Of a stretch of 64,000 bases of DNA, positions 8,763 to 18,353 are shown piece after piece (the stretch's first letter is position 1; the number at the start of each line of letters is the position of its first letter). Below the pieces are notes generated by a model. The model was not told where the DNA came from. It saw only the letters and a program-made list of their open reading frames with translations, and did not search any database. This DNA comes from Candidatus Microgenomates bacterium (GTDB lineage: Bacteria > Patescibacteriota > Microgenomatia > UBA1406 > HO2-37-13b): positions 186,001 through 250,000 of the forward strand of contig JANWIV010000003.1 in the NCBI GenBank assembly GCA_025449735.1. Direction: 5' to 3'. Both the position numbers and the translations under genes were made by a program.

Positions 8763-9404
8763 TCAAATGAAGGGAACTCGGAATATATGAAGAAAATACA
8801 TTGCATATGAGGCGGGAAGGAACCAGGTCATGAAAAACAAGATCATTAAGATGATCTGACCAAAACTGGCTTTGGTCGCAAAACGCAGACTTAAATATAA
8901 AAGTATGATTCGCCAAAGTAATAGTGATAGCGAGAAAACTACAAATATCAAACTCAATGACAGTCCCCAAAAATTTTCACCTCGAGGAGGAGGAAAAAGA
9001 ATAAAAAGACTGGAAGTGACATAAAACCAAATCAAAGTTGGCAATAATGAGTAGGCAAAAGTTGTTGTCAAAGATAAAATTGTCGTCTTAAGATTAAATA
9101 GGATCGAAATTAACTTAAAAAAGCATACTGTTATATAAAAAGTAAGTATGAAATAGCTGAAGGATTGAATGGCTGAGCTAGTAATAACTAACGGATGAAA
9201 TGACTGAGTCCGAATGGCGCTAGCATAATTAAAATATAGAAAGACTAATAAAAAAATGACGAGGCATTCACTAAATCGGGAATGTTGGGAAATGTTTCTA
9301 ATTGCTTTATATGGTGTGATGACAAGGTAAAGGAAATTGCGAAATACAATAATAATAAGTGCAATAATCTCACTGATAAAAATCAAGTTCGATTTTTCCA
9401 TCAT
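8763..9404 (-). CDS. Yip1-like polytopic membrane protein
   Basis: 213 residues with about five hydrophobic helices; the layout (an amphipathic start, ITPYKAIRNISQHSRFSE, then paired helices) resembles the bacterial Yip1/DUF1282 group. I place the start at the ATG at 9402-9404, whose A is shared with the TGA stop of the upstream gene (TGATG), with a G-rich stretch just upstream; an in-frame GTG lies 12 bases earlier. This makes it the third gene of a sigma factor - small membrane protein - Yip1-like operon, suggesting a membrane-stress or envelope-sensing role (inference). Confidence 0.55.
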   Translation of the reverse strand: MMEKSNLIFISEIIALIIIVFRNFLYLVITPYKAIRNISQHSRFSECLVIFLLVFLYFNYASAIRTQSFHPLVITSSAIQSFSYFILTFYITVCFFKLISILFNLKTTILSLTTTFAYSLLPTLIWFYVTSSLFILFPPPRGENFWGLSLSLIFVVFSLSLLLWRIILLYLSLRFATKASFGQIILMILFFMTWFLPASYAMYFLHIFRVPFI

Positions 9405-9640
9405 CAAAACCCCCACTGCAAGATCGATGCCAATCTTAGAAGGAGATATCCTAGGAATAAATAAATTGCTAGTCCCGAAAGAAATGAAACTGGCAAAATT
9501 ATTCTTATCGGCAACTTTTTCAACGGTCCGGTAGTCAATTTATAAAGGTTAGTCAGTGAAGGCAAACCTAAATTGGTTGGTTCAACAACATATATTTCAT
9601 CGAATCGATTTTGGATTTTATCAAAAATTTTATCGCTCAT
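9404..9640 (-). CDS. Small single-pass membrane protein, candidate anti-sigma partner
   Basis: 78 residues: a soluble N-terminal half of about 45 residues and a hydrophobic C-terminal segment (about 47-72). Its ATG overlaps the TGA of the ECF sigma gene (ATGA, 9637-9640) and its own stop overlaps the next start. Position immediately after an ECF sigma factor plus one membrane anchor is the usual layout of an anti-sigma factor, but no zinc-binding HxxxCxxC motif is present. The assignment rests on context only. Confidence 0.45.
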   Translation of the reverse strand: MSDKIFDKIQNRFDEIYVVEPTNLGLPSLTNLYKLTTGPLKKLPIRIILPVSFLSGLAIYLFLGYLLLRLASILQWGF

Positions 9641-10185
9641 ATTTTTTTGTATTCAACAATGAATGCACGTCTAGCTCGAAATAGCAGGCTCTGGGTAGCT
9701 GAAAAAGACAGTTTTAAACTGTTAGCTATTTCGACAACCGGTTTATCCTCCCAATACTTTAGTCTCAATATTTCTATATAATCATTCGAAAGTTGAGCCA
9801 ACGTGCGCTCAATTTTCTGAGCGAGTAAACTTCTATCAATATCATCTTCAAGGAGCACTGTCGACAAACTCTCAACTACATGGGGAGGCAGATGTGAAAA
9901 CAAGATTCGTTTCGCTTTGTTCCGACGCAACTTATCAATAGCCTTACGTTTGGCAATCGCAAAAAGATATGTTTTTAAAGAGCTTGAATATCTAAAATCT
10001 CGCAGTGCTTCAAAAAAAGCAATAAAACTATCTTGCAGGACTTCCTCAACATCAGACTGGTTGTCCAGGCGAGTTGATAGAAATGAAGATAATTGCCCTT
10101 TATGAAGGCGATAAAAATCGTATAGGGCTTTTTTATCTTTTGCAATAAGCCTTTTTATTAGTTCTTCTTCATATCTTTTTGACAT
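9637..10185 (-). CDS. ECF-type RNA polymerase sigma factor
   Basis: 183 residues from the ATG at 10185 (MSKRYEEELIKR); an in-frame upstream start would add 19 residues without homology. Region sigma-2 includes LQDSFIAFFEALRDF and LKTYLFAIAKRKAIDKLRR, and sigma-4 has LSNDYIEILRLKYWEDKPVVEIANSLKLS, a helix-turn-helix that reads the -35 box. It directs polymerase to a small stress or envelope regulon. It is translationally coupled to a small membrane protein (see the next gene), a likely regulator. The divergent neighbour is ddl. Confidence 0.9.
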   Translation of the reverse strand: MSKRYEEELIKRLIAKDKKALYDFYRLHKGQLSSFLSTRLDNQSDVEEVLQDSFIAFFEALRDFRYSSSLKTYLFAIAKRKAIDKLRRNKAKRILFSHLPPHVVESLSTVLLEDDIDRSLLAQKIERTLAQLSNDYIEILRLKYWEDKPVVEIANSLKLSFSATQSLLFRARRAFIVEYKKI

Positions 10186-10294
10186 TGAGTATATTTTAAA
10201 TAGATATTCGCTTAAAATCAAATCAGAAACGCTTGTCAACAAGCTATGCTAGAATAGATATTTAATCGACTAATATGAAATATTAGAAAAAATT

Positions 10295-11176
10295 ATGATT
10301 GTCGTATTAACTGGAGGAAAATCAAGTGAAAGAGAGGTCTCACTAGCAACCGCAAATAATGTCTCTACTTCACTTGACAAATTGTCCAAAGAATATAAAG
10401 CAATTGATATTGCCCAATCGGGCTGGCTAGATAAACTTGTTAGACTAAATCCATCCACTGTCTTCATCGCCCTTCATGGTACATTTGCAGAAGATGGGGA
10501 GTTGCAAAAAATATTGGAGTCGATTCATATAAAATTTACTGGCTCATCAAGTGCTGTTTCAAAATTGTGCTTTGATAAAAAATTAACTAAAGAAAAAGTT
10601 AAAAATATCGGGATCGTCGTCCCCCAAGACTTGAACTTTAGCCAATTAGAATCTAACGAATTTATTCCAGTAGTTATCAAACCAAATAAAGAAGGATCTA
10701 GTATTGGTGTTAGTATTGTCAAAACAAAAGAGAAACTGAAATCAGCAATTCAAGACGTGCGACTTCTGACGGACGATATACTAATTGAAGAATACATTAA
10801 AGGTAGGGAGCTTAGTTGTGGCGTTATTGACACATTTGGTCAAATTCAAGCTTTGCCGATTATTGAAATAAAACCAAAGTCAGAATTTTTTGATTATAAA
10901 GCGAAATATACCCCGGGTGGAAGCGAAGAGATTTGCCCAGCTGATTTAGATAATGAATTCGCTCGAAAAATTCAAGATCAGTCAATATCAATTTTTAAGA
11001 AGCTCAAGATAAGGCAATATGCTCGTGTTGATTGGATACTAAAAAATAATACTCCTTATTTTCTTGAAATTAATACCCTTCCTGGCATGACTAATACTTC
11101 ACTTATCAACCAAGAACTCGAAGTGGCTGGAATCACTCTTGAGCAATTTATTTCAAGTTTGATTGAGACGGCTTAA
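10295..11176 (+). CDS. ddl: D-alanine--D-alanine ligase
   Basis: 293 residues of ATP-grasp fold making the D-Ala-D-Ala dipeptide of peptidoglycan in the cytoplasm. Seen: the N-terminal GGKSSEREVSLATA signature, the central KPNKEGSSIGVSIV ATP-binding loop, EEYIKGRELSCGVI, and the C-terminal metal-binding FLEINTLPGMTNTSL. Length is typical or slightly short. It faces alr (convergent, one base between the stops) and, with alr and murF, supplies the D-Ala branch of cell-wall synthesis. Confidence 0.95.
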   Translation: MIVVLTGGKSSEREVSLATANNVSTSLDKLSKEYKAIDIAQSGWLDKLVRLNPSTVFIALHGTFAEDGELQKILESIHIKFTGSSSAVSKLCFDKKLTKEKVKNIGIVVPQDLNFSQLESNEFIPVVIKPNKEGSSIGVSIVKTKEKLKSAIQDVRLLTDDILIEEYIKGRELSCGVIDTFGQIQALPIIEIKPKSEFFDYKAKYTPGGSEEICPADLDNEFARKIQDQSISIFKKLKIRQYARVDWILKNNTPYFLEINTLPGMTNTSLINQELEVAGITLEQFISSLIETA

Positions 11177-11177
11177 A

Positions 11178-12332
11178 TCAGTCAACGATAATTCGCTTAA
11201 TTGAAGGGTGCAAATGGACCAAAAGCTCATATGGTTTAGTTTTAATTAATCTCGCCGACTGACTAATGCTATTTTTATCTTCATCGTTATTACTAAATAT
11301 GATACACTCCGTGCCAACTTTTACATTTTCAATATCTGTTAAATCAATTATGGTTATGTTCATTGAAACAGATCCTATTATTTTGCAGTAGTTGTTGCCA
11401 ACTTTTACAAATCCAATGTTGCTTAAGCGGAGATCGACCCCTTCATTATATCCCGCCGGTACAAGACCAATCGTCATTGAATTTTTTGCAATATACGTAC
11501 CATCATAACCAACTTTATCTCCTGATTTAATTTTTTTTATTTGGACAATTGTCGATTTTAGAGTTAGTGCCGGTTGCAAGCTAATTTTATTATATAACCG
11601 ATCATTTACTGGAAAAGGATTGATGCCATAAAGTGAGAGACCTGCGCGAATCAAATTAAAAGCTGGATCAAATAATTTGAAAGCACCGTCAGAAGCGGAA
11701 ATATGCCGCCATTGAGGATTTATGCCTTTATCATTGAGTTTTGAAAGAGCCTGCTTGAATAATTTTATCTGTTCTTTAGTTATATCATCTTTACTACTAG
11801 CAGAACTTAGGTGCGAACATAGTCCGACTACATTAACAAACTGGTAATTCTTCAGTTGATGAATAAAAGATTCTAGATATTCAAGTCTTATACCTTCTCT
11901 GGACATGCCTGTATCGATAAATAAATGAATATTGCAATTAGACTGATATTTATTTAAAGCCTCCACCGTCTCGATATCTGATACTGCATACTCAAATGGT
12001 AATTTTTTAACACTAAAATTTTCTGGTTTTGTATAACCGAGTAATAATATTTTTGTTTTAACTTTAAGCTTTTTAAGCTCGTATGCTTCATACAGGCTAT
12101 CAACCATTAAAAATGGTGGATTTAATTTGTCAAAAATTGAAGCGATGCTTTTCAATCCATGTCCATAGGCATTACTCTTAACAACTGGAGCAATTACCGA
12201 TTCAGAGTGCAATCTTGAAAGTGCTTTATAATTGTTCTCAATAGCACTCTTGCTGATTAATATTTTATTTAAATGTTGGTATTGTCTTAATTTTAAGAAT
12301 CGCGATAAATGAAGAAAGTTTAATTTTTTCAT
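11178..12332 (-). CDS. alr: Alanine racemase
   Basis: 384 residues. It interconverts L- and D-alanine with pyridoxal phosphate. The PLP lysine is in VVKSNAYGHG, and the second catalytic tyrosine is expected in LVPAGYNEGVD near the C-terminal domain. Substrate and PLP-phosphate contacts include LFIDTGMSREGIRL and the ISASDGAF segment. It starts with ATG inside the stop of murF (ATGA overlap), so murF and alr are co-translated. The N-terminal 20 residues (LHLSRFLKLRQYQHLN) are an extension relative to the usual start. Confidence 0.93.
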   Translation of the reverse strand: MKKLNFLHLSRFLKLRQYQHLNKILISKSAIENNYKALSRLHSESVIAPVVKSNAYGHGLKSIASIFDKLNPPFLMVDSLYEAYELKKLKVKTKILLLGYTKPENFSVKKLPFEYAVSDIETVEALNKYQSNCNIHLFIDTGMSREGIRLEYLESFIHQLKNYQFVNVVGLCSHLSSASSKDDITKEQIKLFKQALSKLNDKGINPQWRHISASDGAFKLFDPAFNLIRAGLSLYGINPFPVNDRLYNKISLQPALTLKSTIVQIKKIKSGDKVGYDGTYIAKNSMTIGLVPAGYNEGVDLRLSNIGFVKVGNNYCKIIGSVSMNITIIDLTDIENVKVGTECIIFSNNDEDKNSISQSARLIKTKPYELLVHLHPSIKRIIVD

Positions 12333-13609
12333 GAATATAATTTTCGCCTCGCAATTTCAAAAACTTTTTCCCGTCGACATAATTTGTTGATATCTGTATT
12401 GTTCAATAACAAACTTTCAATGATTCCTTCAAAATAAAAGCCGGTCTGAGAGGCTTTGAAAAGTATTGTTTCTCCTCCAATAATTTCAGTTTGTAAATAA
12501 TCCAAGGCCTCTTTTGGTGAGTTAAAGCAAACAACTTGATTAGTATTGTTAAAAAGTTTTTGTAGTTTTGGGTAGGCAAATTTAGTTACTCTACTACCCA
12601 CAAGAATTATGCGATCAAGTTTGATCTTACTAATTTGCTTAGCTAACTTTTTATGCTCTTCTTTCTCTCCCTCACCTTGTTCCAACATGTCGCCAAGTAC
12701 CACCCATTTATGAGCCTCCTCAAGTTTGCCAAACATTTCAATAATTGCTGTTGCTGAATCGAGATTTGAATTATAACTACTATCGATTAAGGCAGTATTT
12801 TTAATTCCTGGTAGTATTGATGAGCGCCCAGGTGGCATAACAAAATTATCAAAAGAAATGTCTTTTATTTCAAACTCATGAGCTAGTTGAATAGTCATCG
12901 CAATTGAATAGAATACATTTTCTGGTAAAAGATATGGAAATTTGTATGTTTTCTCGTCAATGATAAATTTTGTTCCCGTTTTATTAATTGAATACTCATT
13001 CAGGTGTCCTTTTTTCTCAAATTTAATGACCTCTTGTAGATTTGATTTTAATTGCTCATTTATGAGCGCAGAATCAGCATTAATGTAAATTTCTTTCTGG
13101 CAATATTTAAGTATTCGACTAAACTCATAGGCAATTGCATTCTCAATCGTATCAAACTTACCATCCCTTACAACTTGCTCAAAATTAGCTGCATGGGTGC
13201 GCGAGACGTTCCCCCACATAACTAGCTCCGGGCGCAAAAAAGATCCTAAGAATTCACCCTCATAAGGACGGTCGCAGTCAACCTCAGCGACATAGATCTT
13301 TTCAATAGGCACTGATTTGATAGCATAAAATGGAGTTAATAAAAAAAGACTGATCCAACCAAAAACTGTTGGCGCGGGGTGATGAAAGCCTAGAATATCA
13401 AATGATATGCCATAGGCACTATTGGCATGATGACTATAGCGGGCTTTGTCTTTAAGAATGGCTTCAACTAAATGTAGGCAAGTCGTCTTACCACTTGAGC
13501 CAGTGATTATGAAAACCCGTGGTCGCCAGCGAGAAAGACGAATGCTCGCAAAAATTCTGAAATACCAAGCTAGAGGGAAATATAATTTTTGCTTAATAAT
13601 TGCTAACAT
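12329..13609 (-). CDS. murF: Mur ligase, probable UDP-MurNAc-tripeptide:D-Ala-D-Ala ligase
   Basis: 426 residues. The central ATPase domain has the P-loop GSSGKTTCLHL, the NSAYGIS segment and the ligase C-terminal motif VVLGDMLEQGEGEKEEHKKL characteristic of MurF (which joins D-Ala-D-Ala to the peptide stem). The N-terminal substrate domain is reduced to a hydrophobic segment (LYFPLAWYFRIFASIRL), so the protein differs from E. coli MurF, as is common for Patescibacteria. The alr and ddl neighbours support MurF over other Mur ligases. Exact substrate is inferred. Confidence 0.8.
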   Translation of the reverse strand: MLAIIKQKLYFPLAWYFRIFASIRLSRWRPRVFIITGSSGKTTCLHLVEAILKDKARYSHHANSAYGISFDILGFHHPAPTVFGWISLFLLTPFYAIKSVPIEKIYVAEVDCDRPYEGEFLGSFLRPELVMWGNVSRTHAANFEQVVRDGKFDTIENAIAYEFSRILKYCQKEIYINADSALINEQLKSNLQEVIKFEKKGHLNEYSINKTGTKFIIDEKTYKFPYLLPENVFYSIAMTIQLAHEFEIKDISFDNFVMPPGRSSILPGIKNTALIDSSYNSNLDSATAIIEMFGKLEEAHKWVVLGDMLEQGEGEKEEHKKLAKQISKIKLDRIILVGSRVTKFAYPKLQKLFNNTNQVVCFNSPKEALDYLQTEIIGGETILFKASQTGFYFEGIIESLLLNNTDINKLCRREKVFEIARRKLYS

Positions 13610-13617
13610 GAGATTTT

Positions 13618-14124
13618 TTATCTGATAAATTTTTTATACCTTTCAGAGTTGGGAACTAGTTTAGTAATTATCGAATAGTAGCGCGTTGGGTTATGAATCA
13701 TGTAAAGATGGTGAAATTTCTTTGTTTGCCAATTAAAAATGCTAATTGTCCCATAATTTAATAGTCTCCCCAATAAACTTTGTTCAAAATCGACTTCTCT
13801 AATATATTCAAAAGGATGCCGAGTCTCCTTGATAAAAAAGATTCCTCTCCTATGAATAATCATGTCTGACTTGATTTCATAATATTCAGTCAACCAAAGC
13901 AGAATTAAATAAATGACCAGAACTAATTTGATAATTGAAAAAATAATTGTGCTTCCCTGATGTATTATTGGGTTAATTTGACAAATTAATACTCCACAAG
14001 AAAATAAAAAAATTGTTGTAATCACTAATTCCAACACGATTAACCTAATAATTAAAATAGAAATACTCTGACGAACATTAAAATGGCTCACTTCTAGCAT
14101 TTGCTGATCACTTTTGTCTTCCAT
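13618..14124 (-). CDS. PH-domain membrane protein (YdbS/bPH2-like)
   Basis: 168 residues: a soluble 20-residue start, two adjacent transmembrane helices (about 20-48 and 55-80), then a bacterial PH-like domain (YEIKSDMIIHRRGIFFIKETRHPFEYIREVDFEQSLLGRLLNYG). The RGIF...I..V...QS..GR..NYG pattern is typical of the bPH2 family. It is nine bases upstream of murF and may be in the same transcription unit. Function of the family is poorly known; a membrane-associated role is inferred. Confidence 0.75.
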   Translation of the reverse strand: MEDKSDQQMLEVSHFNVRQSISILIIRLIVLELVITTIFLFSCGVLICQINPIIHQGSTIIFSIIKLVLVIYLILLWLTEYYEIKSDMIIHRRGIFFIKETRHPFEYIREVDFEQSLLGRLLNYGTISIFNWQTKKFHHLYMIHNPTRYYSIITKLVPNSERYKKFIR

Positions 14125-14238
14125 ATTTATACTTCTATTATACTTTATCTAGGTATTAGTTCTTCGCTTGACGAGTAGTTAGCAAACTGTTTAGAATGAA
14201 ATATCTTAACTTATTATAGAAAGGGGGTGAATAAAAAA

Positions 14239-14460
14239 ATGGAAAATAAAGCACTTCATCAAATCGCGTATCTTTTGGTCATTGTTGGTGCTCTTAATTG
14301 GGGTTTAGTTGGACTACTTAACTTAAATGTAGTGGAGAAAATCTTTGGCTCTTATTCTGGAATGGTGCAGATCGTCTATATTGTCGTTGGCGTCGCCGCC
14401 CTCATAGATGTGGCAATGCACATGGGTTATTGTAAATACTGTTCTGGATCAAAGAAATAA
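14239..14460 (+). CDS. DUF378 small membrane protein
   Basis: 73 residues with two transmembrane helices and the family signature LLVIVGALNWGLVGL near the N-terminus and VVGVAALIDV in the second helix. I chose the ATG at 14239 because the upstream in-frame GTG (14227) overlaps the Shine-Dalgarno AAGGGGGTGA. The C-terminus carries CKYCSGSKK, a CxxC pair that is common in this family. The function is unknown. It is a single gene followed by a terminator-like hairpin. Confidence 0.85.
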   Translation: MENKALHQIAYLLVIVGALNWGLVGLLNLNVVEKIFGSYSGMVQIVYIVVGVAALIDVAMHMGYCKYCSGSKK

Positions 14461-14485
14461 TTCTCCTGTAGATTTATGATATGTT

Positions 14486-14513
14486 TCGGACTTAATTTCC
14501 GAGGGTATTTTTT
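14486..14513 (+). terminator. Probable Rho-independent terminator after the DUF378 gene
   Basis: A 5-bp stem TCGGA / TCCGA with a 7-base loop is followed by GGG and a T-rich run (TATTTTTT). It lies 25 bases after the DUF378 stop. The stem is short, so confidence is moderate. Confidence 0.45.
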
Positions 14514-14602
14514 AGCTTTTGCCTATAAACGTAAAATAGACAAGCTATTTTAGCCTGCCTATTCTACTCATATTCAATTTGTAGATATCTATAACTAAGA
14601 TA

Positions 14603-14830
14603 TTACTCATCAGATCCCATATCACTGTCTCCACTAGCATGGTCGTGACCAGCATGATCGTCATCGCCTCCCATACCTCCACCCATTCCGTTATCATCGT
14701 TGTTGTCGTCTCCAGTGGTTGTGCCACCTGTCGTTCCATTGTCGTCGCTTTGTCCACCCATTCCACCACTGGTGTCACCCATACCACCGCCCATTCCGTT
14801 GTCATCGTTTTGATTGTTATTGTCGTCCAT
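14603..14830 (-). CDS. Gly/Asp/Asn/Met-rich low-complexity protein
   Basis: 75 residues composed almost entirely of D, N, G, M, T and S, with repeated NGMGGGMG blocks and a C-terminal DDDHAGHDHASGDSD His/Asp cluster that could bind metal. Start chosen at the ATG at 14830: the GAGGTG ribosome-binding site overlaps an in-frame GTG nine bases upstream. It is very acidic. No signal peptide is visible. Function unknown; the good Shine-Dalgarno supports it being translated. Confidence 0.55.
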   Translation of the reverse strand: MDDNNNQNDDNGMGGGMGDTSGGMGGQSDDNGTTGGTTTGDDNNDDNGMGGGMGGDDDHAGHDHASGDSDMGSDE

Positions 14831-14928
14831 ATTTTTCACCTCGCTTTCTTTTAACTTCTTTTTGAACTGTTAACAAACACACTTAACCCTATCATAGTTG
14901 ATGGGATAGCATTTGTAAAGTCAAACGA

Positions 14929-15327
14929 TTATTTCTTTTCAAAATTAAGAGCACAGGAGTTAATACAATATCTATCTCCTGTCGTCTCAGTTGGTCCATC
15001 GCTAAACAAGTGCCCTAAATGACTGCCGCAATTTTTGCATATCACCTCAGTTCTTTCCATTCCAAGAGAGTTGTCAGTTCTTAACTCAACATGCTCACGG
15101 TTCATGGGCTTGTCAAAGCTTGGCCAACCACTACCACTATCAAACTTTGTTTCCGATGAAAATAATTCTTGACCGCAAGCGGCACATTTATACATCCCTG
15201 ACTCATGATTGTTATAAAATTCACCGGTGAAAGGCGCTTCAGTGCCAGCCTGACGAAGCACCTGATATTGCTCAGGAGTAAGTTTTTTCTTCCAATCCTC
15301 CTCTGTCATTTCTTGCATATTTTTCAT
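14929..15327 (-). CDS. msrB: Peptide-methionine (R)-S-oxide reductase
   Basis: About 132 residues from the ATG at 15327; the open frame extends 17 codons into dipZ but that part is not family sequence. It repairs methionine-R-sulfoxide in proteins. Seen: two CxxC zinc-binding pairs (CAACG and CKNCG), GSGWPSF, and the catalytic cysteine in [11 protein letters not shown]. The start lies 13 bases after the dipZ stop, so the two are co-transcribed, and DipZ may supply reducing equivalents. There is no signal peptide, so it probably acts in the cytoplasm. Confidence 0.93.
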   Translation of the reverse strand: MKNMQEMTEEDWKKKLTPEQYQVLRQAGTEAPFTGEFYNNHESGMYKCAACGQELFSSETKFDSGSGWPSFDKPMNREHVELRTDNSLGMERTEVICKNCGSHLGHLFSDGPTETTGDRYCINSCALNFEKK

Positions 15328-15340
15328 ATCTGTTATTTTA

Positions 15341-17071
15341 TCACCCAAAGGTAAAGGCAAATAGCTCGACATTGCCATCTAAAAATTCCAATTTTAATTC
15401 ATGTCGTCCTGATTCACTTAATTTTATCAGCTTATAAAGACGGTCGTTTTGAATTGTAACGATACCATTCTTTACATCTTCACCGCCATTACTGCCAACC
15501 ACATCTCCATCAAGAATTACTCTGATACTACCTGACTGACCATTTTTACTGCGCATGACAAGATACACATCTTTGGCTTCAAATTTCAAATAAAGCTTTG
15601 AACCGGAACTCGGAGCAGAATATTCCTCGCCGACCACAACGCCACCTTCAAAAGCAAAAGAATTATCCGGGAAAAAACTCGGTTTTGTATAAGAAATCAA
15701 TTTATTAGGAATTATTTTTTCTGGCGATGATAAATGCTCAGCGCGACCGTAGCCAAGGTACAGCTCCGGTGTTGCGGACACGGTTTTATATTGCTCATTG
15801 CCAATCTTCATCTGCGACAAATCTTGACCCGCCTCAGCTAGTAGCGCTTGAATTGCCGATTCTGTCTTATCATAGTCACCTTCACCAAAATGGTAATAGC
15901 GAATATTGCCATCCTTATCAATCAAATATTTAGCTGGCCAGTAGCGGTTATTGTAGGCTCGCCAAGTGGCAAAATCATTATCTTGCATCACTGGATAAGG
16001 AATTTTAAAGTCATCAATTGCCGCTTGCACATTTTGAGCTTCTTTCTCAAACTCAAACTCTGGACTATGGACGCCAATTATCGTCAGTCCCTTATCTTTA
16101 TATTTCTCGTGCCAAGATGATAAATATGGCAGTGTTCGAATACAATTTATGCAAGTATATGTCCAAAAATCAATTAGGATTACCTCACCTCTTTTGTCTT
16201 GCAATGTGAAGGGTTTATTCCCTGCTAAATTAAACCACTGACCACCGACAATCAGCTCAGGGGCAGGACCTAAGTTTTGTAACTCCTTAAACATCGGTCG
16301 ACCAAGGTTTTGTTGCTTTACTTTTCCACCCATATCCTCAAGCGCCGATCGAACTTTTTCATTATCTTCAATTTTGGTCAAGCCGACTCCATATTGAGGA
16401 AACTTATCTAGAAGATAACTTTGCAATGACCGATCAAGATTAAAGAAAATCATAATAGCGGTAATAATCATGATGACGCCGAATACTTGTTGAATATTTT
16501 TGGTTCGCGAGATAAGCCCGGGGGAGGCCACAAAAATTCGTCGGCCAGTTTTGAGAATAATAAACATCGGTATCGCCGTGCCCAAACTATAAGCGAGAGT
16601 AATGAAAAAAGCAGTAGATGAGACAGTACCGGTAATCGCCAGTGATATCACCGATGCCAAAATCGGCCCTACGCATGGTGTCCAGAGTAGTCCAATGCTT
16701 AAACCGATTAAAATACCTCCTAAAAAACCCTCACGATTTGTTTGTTGCGGTACATATTTTGATATCTTTGAAAAGATTTTTTCGATAAAAATTTGAGTCC
16801 CCGGTATTAGCAAGCTTAAACCAAAGAAAAAAATTGTCAAAACGGCAAAATATCGTAAGAGCTCAGCAGGGATTTTAAGTAGCGAAACAATCAGTGACAA
16901 AAAAAGGGTAAAAAAAGTAAAGCTTAATATGAAACCGACTATGACACCGATTGGCCGGCGCTTCCCTCCTGACAATGAACTAGAAAGAACAATCGGCAAA
17001 ACCGGCAAAATACATGGTGACAAGATCGTGACAACGCCAGCGATGAAAGAAAAAATTATGAGTACTATCAC
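15341..17071 (-). CDS. dipZ: CcdA-TlpA fusion thiol:disulfide interchange protein (DipZ)
   Basis: 576 residues. Residues about 1-210 form a CcdA/DsbD-beta membrane domain with the cysteine pair in LSPCILPVL and [10 protein letters not shown]. Residues about 270-420 are an extracytoplasmic thioredoxin-like TlpA domain ([16 protein letters not shown], active site CINC). The last 150 residues are a beta-rich domain as in mycobacterial DipZ. Together they carry electrons from the cytoplasm across the membrane to reduce exported proteins. It is upstream of msrB in the same operon. Unlike CcdA alone, this is a single-polypeptide relay. Confidence 0.9.
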   Translation of the reverse strand: MIVLIIFSFIAGVVTILSPCILPVLPIVLSSSLSGGKRRPIGVIVGFILSFTFFTLFLSLIVSLLKIPAELLRYFAVLTIFFFGLSLLIPGTQIFIEKIFSKISKYVPQQTNREGFLGGILIGLSIGLLWTPCVGPILASVISLAITGTVSSTAFFITLAYSLGTAIPMFIILKTGRRIFVASPGLISRTKNIQQVFGVIMIITAIMIFFNLDRSLQSYLLDKFPQYGVGLTKIEDNEKVRSALEDMGGKVKQQNLGRPMFKELQNLGPAPELIVGGQWFNLAGNKPFTLQDKRGEVILIDFWTYTCINCIRTLPYLSSWHEKYKDKGLTIIGVHSPEFEFEKEAQNVQAAIDDFKIPYPVMQDNDFATWRAYNNRYWPAKYLIDKDGNIRYYHFGEGDYDKTESAIQALLAEAGQDLSQMKIGNEQYKTVSATPELYLGYGRAEHLSSPEKIIPNKLISYTKPSFFPDNSFAFEGGVVVGEEYSAPSSGSKLYLKFEAKDVYLVMRSKNGQSGSIRVILDGDVVGSNGGEDVKNGIVTIQNDRLYKLIKLSESGRHELKLEFLDGNVELFAFTFG

Positions 17072-17114
17072 TTTATCTAATTGTAGCGATAATAGACTAC
17101 CGAGTCAAACGAGG

Positions 17115-18248
17115 CTAGGGAACATAATTTAGAAATACTGCCCAAGCAGGTCGACTACTACCATCAAATCTAAATAGTCCAAACGATTGGGGTGGCGCCG
17201 CCTGTTGTTCTTGAGCGCGATAAACAATGCATGCGGGCGGGGCGATAGCTTGACATTCTTGCAAAACATGATTGACTCCATTGGCCATCTGCAGTTCATT
17301 TTCTTGCCTACTTGGTGGCAACCAATATTCAAAAGCATCGTCCCCCACCTCTGTCATAGAAATCGGAGTTGATCCAGCGCCATATAAATTAGCAATAGTA
17401 TTCATTCGATTGACTTTGTTACTCATCAACCCTCCCCATCGCCCCCATCGCATATCATCATAAAAATGAAGAGCAAATTGATCGGTACAAGGTGCCCCAC
17501 AACTTCCCGAATCAAGTAGATTTAATACATCACCAAACCATTGCTCATCAGCCGCCCCCTCAAATGCCAGTCCCCCCATTAAAATATTGACGTCTGGTGC
17601 CACTGATTGAATTGCCGGCACCGCGGATTCAATTCGATCAGCAAATTCATATGCTGGTTGACCGCATCGATCGGGCTCATTATCAAGCTCTATCCCCCAC
17701 AAATCATCTTCATAGCGATCGGCAAGCGCTTCAGCAAAATCAGCATAAATTGAAGGTGATAGTGTGGAACAATCACCTTCAGGACTATCATTGGGATCAC
17801 GTACCCAATATTCAAGTAGCACTTCTCCCATGGTCCCTGCTTCATCAACCGCCGCATCTCCCCAAGACCAATCTACATGTTCAATGTCACCGTTATCAAC
17901 ATAAAAGATTACTCGAGTACGAATAATTTCTGGCTGGGTACTAAAAAATGTTGGCTCGTTTGATAATAGCTGTACTCCAAATAAAGTGTTACCTGGAGTA
18001 GGTGTCGGGCTTGGTGTTGGTGTTGGTGTCGGGCTTGGTGTTGGTGTTGGTGTCGGGCTTGGTGTTGGGCTCGGTGTTGGACTAGGAGATGGAGACATTC
18101 GCGGTGTTGCAGTTGGCAAGAATAAACTAAGAGCATAAGCCTCTTTTACATTTAAATTAAATACCGTCATAAGTAGTAGACAAGAGATTATTATTAAAAA
18201 CAAGACGAAACTCGATTTGGATAAGTATTGTTTTATCACCGCTAGCAT
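17115..18248 (-). CDS. Secreted TIM-barrel glycosidase-like protein with PT-rich linker
   Basis: 377 residues from the ATG at 18248 (an upstream in-frame TTG adds eight). N-terminal signal/anchor helix (about 10-35), then a Ser/Pro/Thr linker of about 35 residues encoded by tandem repeats, then a catalytic-type domain. Within it are WGIELDNEPDRCG (NEP motif of clan GH-A) and SMTEVGDDAFEYW, positioned like acid/base and nucleophile glutamates of TIM-barrel glycoside hydrolases. It is likely surface-exposed. The substrate is unknown and the family assignment is at clan level only. Confidence 0.6.
   Translation of the reverse strand: MLAVIKQYLSKSSFVLFLIIISCLLLMTVFNLNVKEAYALSLFLPTATPRMSPSPSPTPSPTPSPTPTPTPSPTPTPTPSPTPTPGNTLFGVQLLSNEPTFFSTQPEIIRTRVIFYVDNGDIEHVDWSWGDAAVDEAGTMGEVLLEYWVRDPNDSPEGDCSTLSPSIYADFAEALADRYEDDLWGIELDNEPDRCGQPAYEFADRIESAVPAIQSVAPDVNILMGGLAFEGAADEQWFGDVLNLLDSGSCGAPCTDQFALHFYDDMRWGRWGGLMSNKVNRMNTIANLYGAGSTPISMTEVGDDAFEYWLPPSRQENELQMANGVNHVLQECQAIAPPACIVYRAQEQQAAPPQSFGLFRFDGSSRPAWAVFLNYVP
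18001..18072. repeat. 24-bp tandem repeat encoding the PTPS linker
   Basis: A unit of 24 bp beginning GGTGTCGGGCTTGGTGTTGG occurs twice identically (18001-18024 and 18025-18048) with a third, partly diverged copy to 18072. On the coding strand it gives alternating Pro-Thr/Ser residues of the linker. Such in-frame tandem repeats can change copy number and thus linker length. Confidence 0.7.
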
Positions 18249-18353
18249 AAATATAACGGCATTGTACGCCAATTTAATTCTTTGTCAATAATAATTCGAG
18301 ATAATTAAATACATTTCATTTGTTTTTAGACAATTCATGTGGTAATTTACCGT

